NCBI RefSeq assembly: GCF_004551525.1 | Contig: NZ_SATR01000010.1 | Coordinates: forward strand, 1 to 64,000 | From: Vibrio ouci | Lineage (GTDB): Bacteria > Pseudomonadota > Gammaproteobacteria > Enterobacterales > Vibrionaceae | Direction of reading: 5' to 3' | Length of the DNA stretch: 64,000 nucleotides | Position numbers and translations under genes: made by a program | Part shown: positions 57,532-64,000 of the stretch, piece after piece | Layout of the letters: the number at the start of each line of letters is the position of its first letter | Position numbering within the stretch: position 1 is the stretch's first letter | The notes under the pieces: generated by a model | Told to the model about the DNA's origin: nothing | Databases searched by the model: none | The model's input: only the letters and a program-made list of their open reading frames with translations

Positions 57532-57618
57532 GCTGGATCAACCACTTAAGGAATTAGCTTATGTGTCCAACCATTGGGGTCCACTTCTTATAAAGTCGTA
57601 CAAGAAGCATTAACGTAG

Positions 57619-57918
57619 GATATTTTCCGTTTTCCAAGCGGTCCCCTTGAACACTGGGTGATTCAGCAGGGCAATAAAAACATGCTCCACCCTTTTCATA
57701 TTCATGGCTGTCGATTTCAGATATTTGCGATTGACGGGCAACCGCCCGCCCCGAATCTGATGAGGTGGAAAGACACCGTCCCTGTGTTTCCAAAAGGCCA
57801 AACTGAACTGCTGGTTAAGTTTGACCAGCCTGTAAACCGTGAGTTTCCGTACATGGCGCATTGCCATATTTTGGAACATGAAGACACCGGTATGATGAAG
57901 CAACTTACCGTGTCTTAA
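57619..57918 (+). pseudogene. multicopper oxidase, C-terminal fragment
   Basis: The frame reads FRFPSGPLEHWVIQQGNKN, then the type 1/type 3 copper ligands HPFHIHGC, and MAHCHILEHEDTGMM with the last HCH triad, to a stop at 57918. This is the last about 95 residues of a CueO/CopA-like periplasmic copper oxidase. Everything upstream is missing and the IS3 element ends about 30 bases before, so the gene was cut by that insertion and a deletion. It has no start codon or signal peptide and cannot work. Confidence 0.88.
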
Positions 57919-58022
57919 TAACGTCAAGCGAATCGGATCAACTGGGATGAAGGCCGCCTTACGCGCCACCATCAGCTCAGCGTTCGTCTTCGCCTATTTA
58001 TGGTTCCAGCGATGGGCCGAAC

Positions 58023-58793
58023 TTAATGCATGCAGATCAGAGTGGTGATGGAATGCGCATAGATCAGCAAGCAACCATGAAAGACCTTGCCGGCTGGCAA
58101 CTCGTCACGCAGCAACGTCGAACACAGCTCAAGTTCAAATCGTTGCTTCTCGACACAAATCTGCGTCACCCTAGCCTCACTGAAATTGATGTACCTTTCC
58201 ACTTTAGGATAAATGGCTTTAAACACGCTCTCTTTGACTGAAAACACAATGGTACAAAATTGGTCAAAATCAATACTCAGTTGATAGTAAAGTTGCATTT
58301 CATCACTGTTCAGGATCTGAGGCGCGATTTTGGTTGCGACATTCATTGGGATCATCGCCTCGTGGTCAATACCCACATACGTCACGCTCCCTTCAGGCGC
58401 GACCACCGCCAAGGCCCGTTCACTGGTGTGAGAGATTGAGCCCAAGTAACCCTGGGGCCAAATTGGGTTTCGATGCGTCCCCGTCGCCACCCCGACCTCA
58501 CGTGCATCCAATGACTCCAGAGCCACCATCGCTGCAATTCTGCCTGCCAAAAACTCCGCGCGGCGCTTTGTGACCGCTTTACGGATATGCTCGGGTTCAT
58601 CAAACGTCAATTTTTCGTAGATATCACCACAAAACTTCTCAGCTTGATAATGACAGGCATAGACACGAATATCAGGGTGATAATCAGCAAACGGATGTCG
58701 GCGACAAGACTCAATAAAGTCGACAAAAGGCTTTTCTTTTCCCAACACCAAATGACTCGTCAGCTTACGTGAAGACACAATCGGAAGTAGCAC
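58023..58793 (-). CDS. 4'-phosphopantetheinyl transferase (EntD/Sfp-type)
   Basis: Moves the phosphopantetheine arm of CoA to carrier-protein serines of nonribosomal peptide, polyketide or fatty-acid synthases. The product is 256 residues from GTG at 58793. Motifs are RRAEFLAGRIAAMVAL, the P-loop-like GYLGSISHTSERALAV, the Mg-binding YVGIDHEAM and FSVKESVFKAIYP. That is the EntD-type layout. GGGGAG lies 7 bases before this GTG; an ATG eight codons earlier is possible. It overlaps the thioesterase gene upstream by about 29 bases and is the last gene of the leftward cluster. Confidence 0.9.
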   Translation of the reverse strand: MLLPIVSSRKLTSHLVLGKEKPFVDFIESCRRHPFADYHPDIRVYACHYQAEKFCGDIYEKLTFDEPEHIRKAVTKRRAEFLAGRIAAMVALESLDAREVGVATGTHRNPIWPQGYLGSISHTSERALAVVAPEGSVTYVGIDHEAMIPMNVATKIAPQILNSDEMQLYYQLSIDFDQFCTIVFSVKESVFKAIYPKVERYINFSEARVTQICVEKQRFELELCSTLLRDELPAGKVFHGCLLIYAHSITTLICMH

Positions 58794-59562
58794 CGCGATT
58801 CTCCCCGTAAACTTCATTCGTCAATGGTAAGCCCTCACTGAACAACTGGTTAATCACCGCCCTGATATTCGTCTCATCATGAATGAAAAAATGGTCCCCC
58901 GTGTACGCAGTAACGTTGATCTCGTCGGTGAAAAAAGGTTGCCATTCTCGCATATCCTGTTCTGTCATATTGTCATCGGTTCCATAAATGACCGTTGAGC
59001 GGCTTGGCAACTGACCACTGAACGTTGTCTTAAAACGTTCAACCACGGAAAAATCAGCCCGAATGTAGGGCAGACAGAAATCGATCAGACCTGGGGTGTG
59101 AAACACTTGCTCAGGCGTCCCATTCAGTTTTTTAAGCTCTTCGACAAATGCCGCTTGAGGTAACCCGCTAATGGGCTTCATTCGACGCGGTCTATCCGGA
59201 GCCATAGCAGCGGAGAACAAGCAATGCTCGGGCGAAGGTAACTTCGCTTCGTGCAGCATGACCAACGCCTCAAACGCAGCCAGAGCGCCCATGCTATGAC
59301 CAAACAAGAGATAGGGCTTGTCCGTTAAGGCGACTAATTCGGCTTGGATGCCACGGATGTATTCCTGCATGCTGTTGATGTGAGGCTCACCGATCCGCTC
59401 TGCTCGCCCGGGCAGTTGCACGGCGTGTAATTCAACCCATTCCGGTAACCATTGCAACCAAGGATGGAAAATAGAGGCGCTCCCCCCCGCGTAGGGAAAG
59501 CAGATCAACCTCACCTTTGCGTTTGGGTTCGCCTTATAGCATGTCAGCCACTGAGTATTCAC
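58765..59562 (-). CDS. type II thioesterase
   Basis: Alpha/beta-hydrolase of 265 residues that clears wrong acyl groups from carrier proteins in NRPS or PKS assembly lines. The N-terminal LICFPYAGGSASIF motif and the nucleophile Ser90 in FGHSMGA are typical, with the Asp near YGTDDNMT and the His in GDHFFIHD completing the triad. It starts with GTG after AAGGGG. Together with the neighbouring phosphopantetheinyl transferase it points to a carrier-protein-based biosynthetic system nearby; no synthase is in the window. Confidence 0.92.
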   Translation of the reverse strand: MNTQWLTCYKANPNAKVRLICFPYAGGSASIFHPWLQWLPEWVELHAVQLPGRAERIGEPHINSMQEYIRGIQAELVALTDKPYLLFGHSMGALAAFEALVMLHEAKLPSPEHCLFSAAMAPDRPRRMKPISGLPQAAFVEELKKLNGTPEQVFHTPGLIDFCLPYIRADFSVVERFKTTFSGQLPSRSTVIYGTDDNMTEQDMREWQPFFTDEINVTAYTGDHFFIHDETNIRAVINQLFSEGLPLTNEVYGENRGATSDCVFT

Positions 59563-59610
59563 GTTGACCCCTTAATAATATTCGTCTTTGAGTGTTGTCA
59601 CCGACCATGA

Positions 59611-60822
59611 CTAGAAATAAACATTCAGGCGTGCGACCGCCATAGTATTGGCTTTGAATGCCCCGTAGTTACTTTGCGTATCACCATAAAAACCGTTATA
59701 ACCGAGCGAGTACTCCAAGCGATCAGACGGTTTATAACTGAGCTTGATCTCCAGCAGGCTAGAATGATCATCAAAGTTGTACACCCCTCCGACATCCGCA
59801 GCCCAGACACCTTGGGCCCACTCATAATGATAATTTTGACTAATCTGGGGGATGACATCACCCTGTGTCTGACGTGACAACAAGGCATCAATTTCGGCAC
59901 TGATCTCTTGAAGATAGCCACTCCAGCCCACCAACAAGCTCCACTGCTCAACCGATGCGCTTATCTGATCAGTCTTCACCACTCGCACTTTGTCATCGTA
60001 GCGTGCCTGCAGCTGAGCCACTCCCCCCCAATAGTTGACGTTGCAATGAACAAAGCCACTGACCGTTTTGTCGCGTTCGAGTCGCACTTCATGAGACTGT
60101 TGTACGATTGCTGGGTCATCTTGATAGATATACGCCCCGCCGACGAATAGGTCGAATCCGGTGCGGTTGATCTGGTAGCCAAGTCCAAGCTCGACGGGCT
60201 CATCAAGCGACTCTCGATCGAACGCCGCCCGCACGATGGGCGGTGAGCGATCCCACATCGACCCTTGTTGCGCTAATGTGTTGACACTAGGTTCAGCCGT
60301 CACAATCACATCAAAAACATCATCCCCCACGTACTCACGCCACCGTAAGGCTGGCGTCGCGAGATAGTTGATCGCCAATCCCGATGCCAAAGGATCGGAG
60401 CTGTCTGTCGGATTAAAATATGCGCCTTGGGATAAGGCACTCCCTGAGCCCCAAATCATCATTTGTTTGCCAACGGTGATGGTGCGCTGAGATTGCAGGA
60501 TCGAGGCATACAATTCACGCACCTGGACATCCCACTCTTTCGCGTGCTCTCTTACCCCAACCGCGGGATCCCAGTCTATCGAAAAGGCGCTTTCTATGGT
60601 CAAGCCCTTATGCTCAGGCCGATAATAAGGCTCAAGCCAGAGCCGCTGCCGGACACTTCCCCACTCACTGGAACGCAGTCGGTATTGCATGGTGGACAGG
60701 GCATAACCCGTCAGCCCGACGCTTGACGCACTCGACTCTACCGCGACATCGTCGAAGCTGGCGAATGGATCATCGGCATAAACCCCCGTACTGACAACGG
60801 ATAAAAGTAACCACTTGTTCAC
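59611..60822 (-). CDS. outer-membrane beta-barrel-like protein (DUF1302-like)
   Basis: Secreted protein of 403 residues. A short signal peptide (KWLLLSVVSTGVYA) is followed by alternating amphipathic strands and a C-terminal Phe (LNVYF), the signal for BAM-assisted insertion. Segments such as KQMMIWGSGSALSQGAYFNPTD resemble DUF1302/alginate-porin-like barrels. It may form the outer-membrane step or receptor of the export system encoded beside it. The GTG start overlaps the stop of the upstream LolA-like gene (TAGTG). Confidence 0.75.
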   Translation of the reverse strand: MNKWLLLSVVSTGVYADDPFASFDDVAVESSASSVGLTGYALSTMQYRLRSSEWGSVRQRLWLEPYYRPEHKGLTIESAFSIDWDPAVGVREHAKEWDVQVRELYASILQSQRTITVGKQMMIWGSGSALSQGAYFNPTDSSDPLASGLAINYLATPALRWREYVGDDVFDVIVTAEPSVNTLAQQGSMWDRSPPIVRAAFDRESLDEPVELGLGYQINRTGFDLFVGGAYIYQDDPAIVQQSHEVRLERDKTVSGFVHCNVNYWGGVAQLQARYDDKVRVVKTDQISASVEQWSLLVGWSGYLQEISAEIDALLSRQTQGDVIPQISQNYHYEWAQGVWAADVGGVYNFDDHSSLLEIKLSYKPSDRLEYSLGYNGFYGDTQSNYGAFKANTMAVARLNVYF

Positions 60823-61577
60823 TATAACCTGCTTTGAGAAAAGTCCGCTTCGGTCAACCCAACATTGACCTGGATATTGTTGAATTGGATCAGGGTCTCG
60901 CTTTCACTGACCGCGCTTTTCGTGATCATTTTCTGCGCCATCCAATAGTCTCCAAACTGTTTGTGGCCGCCATACCAGGTCGTCTTCAACAGCTTGCCCT
61001 GTTTCGAATAACGCTCCATCTTATGCACCAGATGAATGTCTTCTCTCACCCAAGTGATGCGTTTTTGATACGATGAACTTTTGGCGTCATACGGAATACT
61101 TTCAACCACATAGCACTGCACATCTCCACACGCTTCCATTCGCAATAGATTGTGGGCGTCATCCTGGACAGAGCGACTTTGCAGATCTTCGTTAATCAAG
61201 TCACTGCGCATAAACGTCCCTTTGTTGGCCGAGCCCGAAATCCGACGGGTTAAGTTTGCGTTAGGCAGGTACAACCACATGTCATCCACCACCTTGGGGT
61301 CGTCATACGACCAGGTTAAATAACGTGTCCCCTGTACTTCCGCAGGTAAGGAAAACTCCATGAACGACTTGCGTCCTTCTTCCGTGCGAATCGATTCACT
61401 TTTGAGCACACGTTTCAGGAGCTGATCGTCTCGTTTGATCAACATCACCATGTCTTGGGTGACATCACGACTCGATTCTGCGGTATCCAACCAGATCATG
61501 ACTTGTTTTCCACTCGGAGCGGCCACCGCCAAAGGCGCGACCAAAGAGAGCAACAAAGCAGTAAGTTTTAAGTGCAT
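60822..61577 (-). CDS. outer membrane lipoprotein-sorting (LolA-like) protein
   Basis: Periplasmic protein of 251 residues with a signal peptide (LTALLLSLVAPLAVA, then APSG). The body has the LolA/LppX-like half-barrel pattern, with RYLTWSYDDPKVVDDMWLYLPN and ITWVREDIHLVHKMERYSKQGKLLKT. Proteins of this group are often encoded beside MMPL/RND transporters and are thought to carry a lipid or other hydrophobic molecule across the periplasm. AAAGGAAAT precedes the ATG. It lies 12 bases after the RND gene. Confidence 0.87.
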   Translation of the reverse strand: MHLKLTALLLSLVAPLAVAAPSGKQVMIWLDTAESSRDVTQDMVMLIKRDDQLLKRVLKSESIRTEEGRKSFMEFSLPAEVQGTRYLTWSYDDPKVVDDMWLYLPNANLTRRISGSANKGTFMRSDLINEDLQSRSVQDDAHNLLRMEACGDVQCYVVESIPYDAKSSSYQKRITWVREDIHLVHKMERYSKQGKLLKTTWYGGHKQFGDYWMAQKMITKSAVSESETLIQFNNIQVNVGLTEADFSQSRL

Positions 61578-61589
61578 GTTTTATTTCCT

Positions 61590-63950
61590 TTATCTGTTCG
61601 CTTGAACGGAGTTCAGCGGCTGCGTGTTTTTGAGGGGCTTAAAGATGAGCAATAGAGCGGGGAGCAAGATCAGATCAGCCAGTAACGCCCAGGAAAACGC
61701 CATGCCCGACATATAACCAAATATCACGCTCTCATTGAGAACCGATAGGGTTAAGACAGAAAACCCCGTACTCAGTATCGTGGTGGTAAACACCAATGGA
61801 CGCCCAGCTTTGGTGATGGCATAGCGAATCGCCTCCGCGTAATCACCCTCTTGGTCGAACGCCACTTTGAATCGGCTTAGAAAGTGGATCGTGTCATCCA
61901 CCGCCACCCCCAAAATCAACGGCGAGAAAATGATTAACGATTGACTGAGTGGCATATCCAACCACCCCATCAGTCCCACAGAGACCAAAATAGGTAAGAC
62001 GTTCGGCAACAACGATAATAAGCCCAATGACCAAGACTTCAGCACCACGATCAGCACCAGAGAAATGGCCACAAATGCCCAGATAAAACTGTCGAATTGG
62101 CCTTTAGACAAGTAGTCTGAGGTTTCCTTGATGTGGACGATAGGGCCTGTTACTGAGGCGTCAATATGTGTATCGAACGTACTGGCTACATAGGATTCGA
62201 CCTGCTGAATAATGGCGTAGCTTTGCTCTGTTGACACCGCACGGGTGCGCACGGCAATGCGTATCTGCTTAGAGTCAAAACTGACAAATTGATCCAACAT
62301 CTCACCCCCGCCCATTTCATACAGGAACAGGAAATCTGACAAGGTTCCTTGTTGGGTCGGCAATGCCGAACCTTGCTCAGGCAGCAGAACACGATTTGAC
62401 TCTTTGACGATGTCCACGATAGACCTTGCCGTCACCACATGTGGGTTGGTTTTGAGCGCTGCAACCAGTGCTTCCACTCGGGTCAGTGTATCCACCGTCA
62501 GTAACGGGCTGTCGTCGCGGCTGCTCAGAACAATATCCAATGTCATGGCTCCACCCATCTTCTGATCGATGAAATCAGCCTTTTGACGCAACTCTGTTCT
62601 TGGCGACAAGTTTTCAATTGGGCTGGTGTCCAAACTGACAAACGCGATCCCGGCCGCCATGACCAATGACGTGGCCAAAAAGCCCGCCGCCCAGACTTTC
62701 GGTGCACGGATCACGCTCTCCGCCATTTTCTCCAAACTGACATCGATCCAGTCTTTTTTGTGACGATTCATGGCCGAGATCGGCTTGCGACCAAACGACA
62801 GCAGCGACGGAACCAAACAGTAACTGAACACCAATGCGACAAACACACCAATGGCGCAATACACACCCAGTTGACCAATCGGAATGATCGCCGTTCCCTG
62901 AAAAGAAAGAAAACCAATCGCCGTCGTTAAAGTGGTCAGGAAACACGGCAACGCCACTTTCGCGCTGCCGGACACTAAGGCATCATTCTTCGATTTGCCA
63001 CTCGCGAGTTCATCTTGGTAAGCACAGCCAATATGGATACAATCTGCCATACCAATACACATGATCAGGCTTGGGACAATAGTGACAAAGAACGTCAGTT
63101 TCCAACCAATAAAACTGATCAAGCCGAACACGGCAATATTCGCCAGCGCCATGACTAAGATCGGCACCCAAGTCAGTCGGACGGAACGGGTAAAGTAGGC
63201 AATGATCAGCATCTCCAGACCTAGGGCAATCAACCATAAGGTTCCCGTTTCGTCGTTACTGATCTGCTCCATTTCGGCATCAAAGATGGGATCCCCAACC
63301 GCGACAATACCTAAGTCGCGATACACCTCTTTTTCAAGCAATGCGGCAATGGCAGGCGCTATGTTTTTTCTCGGATCCACTTCATCGGTTGGGTAAGGAT
63401 ACAGTTCCACCAACACGCCGAGATATTGACCATCTCGCGAGACAAACAGACCTTGATACAACTCATCTTGCGAGAGTTGATGAATTTTCTCGAGCAACTG
63501 TGATGTGGATTCTGTGCCCGATAGGTAGGTGTCAATCACGATCGCGCCGTCACCGACAGAACGCATTTTCTCTAGGTTATTGATGCCCGTGGCGGCACGG
63601 ACATATGGGACCGACGTTTCCAGTTCCAGAGTCAGTTGGTTGAGAAGGGCAATGGTCGTCTCAGGTGCCGTTTCAGACAGCGGCATCGCCAAGACCAACG
63701 TATCCTCATTGCCGAAGGTGGCTTTGAACCGTTCCATCTCTGCGATGAGAGAAGAATTCACCGGGAGAAAGCTCTCGTTACTGTTCTCAAAGGTTAAGGT
63801 TTCTAAGCGGGTAAAGAGCCCTACTACGAGTAACACCGTCGCCAAGATAACCCAATACCGGAACCGAATGATAAAACGAACCCACGCTTGAAAGTGGAGA
63901 TTAACTTTGGATTGATTCAATGGATCATCCAGTTTCCATTGCGAACTCAT
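61590..63950 (-). CDS. RND/MMPL-family transporter
   Basis: Inner-membrane proton-driven exporter, 786 residues and about 12 helices in two similar halves. Each half has one N-terminal helix, a large periplasmic loop and five more helices. The proton-relay region reads GMADCIHIGCAY in the first half and GVAVDDTIHFLSRF in the second, as in MMPL/HpnN-type carriers of lipids and hydrophobic products. The neighbouring LolA-like, barrel, thioesterase and phosphopantetheinyl transferase genes suggest export of a polyketide or lipopeptide-like product. Its ATG overlaps the stop of the upstream gene (ATGA). Confidence 0.9.
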   Translation of the reverse strand: MSSQWKLDDPLNQSKVNLHFQAWVRFIIRFRYWVILATVLLVVGLFTRLETLTFENSNESFLPVNSSLIAEMERFKATFGNEDTLVLAMPLSETAPETTIALLNQLTLELETSVPYVRAATGINNLEKMRSVGDGAIVIDTYLSGTESTSQLLEKIHQLSQDELYQGLFVSRDGQYLGVLVELYPYPTDEVDPRKNIAPAIAALLEKEVYRDLGIVAVGDPIFDAEMEQISNDETGTLWLIALGLEMLIIAYFTRSVRLTWVPILVMALANIAVFGLISFIGWKLTFFVTIVPSLIMCIGMADCIHIGCAYQDELASGKSKNDALVSGSAKVALPCFLTTLTTAIGFLSFQGTAIIPIGQLGVYCAIGVFVALVFSYCLVPSLLSFGRKPISAMNRHKKDWIDVSLEKMAESVIRAPKVWAAGFLATSLVMAAGIAFVSLDTSPIENLSPRTELRQKADFIDQKMGGAMTLDIVLSSRDDSPLLTVDTLTRVEALVAALKTNPHVVTARSIVDIVKESNRVLLPEQGSALPTQQGTLSDFLFLYEMGGGEMLDQFVSFDSKQIRIAVRTRAVSTEQSYAIIQQVESYVASTFDTHIDASVTGPIVHIKETSDYLSKGQFDSFIWAFVAISLVLIVVLKSWSLGLLSLLPNVLPILVSVGLMGWLDMPLSQSLIIFSPLILGVAVDDTIHFLSRFKVAFDQEGDYAEAIRYAITKAGRPLVFTTTILSTGFSVLTLSVLNESVIFGYMSGMAFSWALLADLILLPALLLIFKPLKNTQPLNSVQANR

Positions 63951-64000
63951 CGATTTTCGCCCTCGCCTTGTTGTCTTGTGCTGATAGTAGCCATGGTGTG
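63947..64000 (-). CDS. C-terminal end of an upstream gene (partial)
   Basis: On the minus strand the frame that ends in TGA at 63947-63949 is open to the window edge and reads TMATISTRQQGEGENR before the stop. The stop overlaps the RND start codon as ATGA, a sign of translational coupling within one operon. The product cannot be named from 17 residues. Confidence 0.5.
   Translation of the reverse strand, partial: HTMATISTRQQGEGENR

Larger units (their letters stand above)
56329..57588 (+). mobile_element. IS3-family insertion sequence, complete
   Basis: About 1.26 kb with imperfect inverted repeats of about 25 bp: the left end (56329-56353) includes AGAAGTGGCCCCCAAT, the right end (57564-57588) includes ATTGGGGTCCACTTCT. 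It has two overlapping frames (orfA, orfB) with a slippery site. No matching 3-bp target duplication is evident at the edges, so flanking DNA was probably rearranged after insertion. It separates an IS5-type remnant from a multicopper oxidase stump. Confidence 0.88.

Noticed and set aside
1..64000. CRISPR arrays
   Set aside because: No regularly spaced direct repeats of 25-40 bases were noticed; the only regular repeat is the in-frame 120-bp unit in rnfC.

Overview
The window is a piece of a Vibrio chromosome (gamma-proteobacteria, Vibrionaceae). The luxO-luxU phosphorelay pair with a divergent qrr1 sRNA, the Rnf sodium pump operon, the flagellar T-ring gene motY, a DUF2753 gene and the gene orders moaABCDE / CofD-like / luxU / luxO / uvrB and gcvR / bcp all point there. 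Codon use and a moderately AT-rich background agree by eye.

Layout. 1-1.05 kb: a complete IS5-family (IS903-type) insertion sequence at the window edge. 1.3-18.7 kb: housekeeping genes, namely cobO, a chemoreceptor, AsmA, udk, apbC/mrp, metG, DUF1456, udp, a Zn/Cd/Pb-type P-ATPase with a MerR-type promoter, a MATE pump, a CBS protein and a frameshifted PAS-GGDEF gene. 18.7-21.6 kb: moaABCDE for molybdenum cofactor, read leftward from a Moco-type riboswitch. 21.8-26.8 kb: a CofD-like gene, luxU, luxO, qrr1 with sigma-54 promoter and LuxO box, and uvrB under a LexA box set in a 34-bp perfect palindrome. 27.2 kb: tRNA-Asn. 27.4-33.6 kb: a PhnR-like GntR regulator divergent from a six-gene operon (binding protein, alkaline-phosphatase-superfamily hydrolase, two permeases, ATPase, HAD hydrolase) that looks like uptake plus cytoplasmic breakdown of an organophosphorus compound. 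33.8-41.1 kb: rnfABCDGE-nth and gloA, with a large tandem repeat in rnfC. 41.2-47.7 kb: DUF2753, motY, rnt, an NhaC-type antiporter, bamC, dapA, gcvR.

From 48.0 kb to the right edge the window is accessory. The bcp gene is cut after codon 114 by a four-gene tyrosine-recombinase operon like the ginABCD module of GInt islands. A second, complete and diverged bcp follows. The recombinase operon itself appears decayed: genes 2 and 3 are joined by a deletion or frameshift. Then come two ParS/MbcA-domain antitoxin-like genes without a visible toxin, an IS3 scar, an IS5-type transposase pseudogene, a full IS3-family element and the 3' stump of a multicopper oxidase.

The last 6 kb (leftward) encode a 4'-phosphopantetheinyl transferase, a type II thioesterase, an outer-membrane barrel-like protein, a LolA-like periplasmic protein and an RND/MMPL transporter, preceded by the tail of another gene. 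The five genes are tightly packed, four of their junctions overlapping or within 15 bases. They look like the maturation and export end of a polyketide or nonribosomal-peptide type cluster whose synthases would lie to the right of the window. This block and the phosphonate-like operon are the best candidates for uncharacterised systems.
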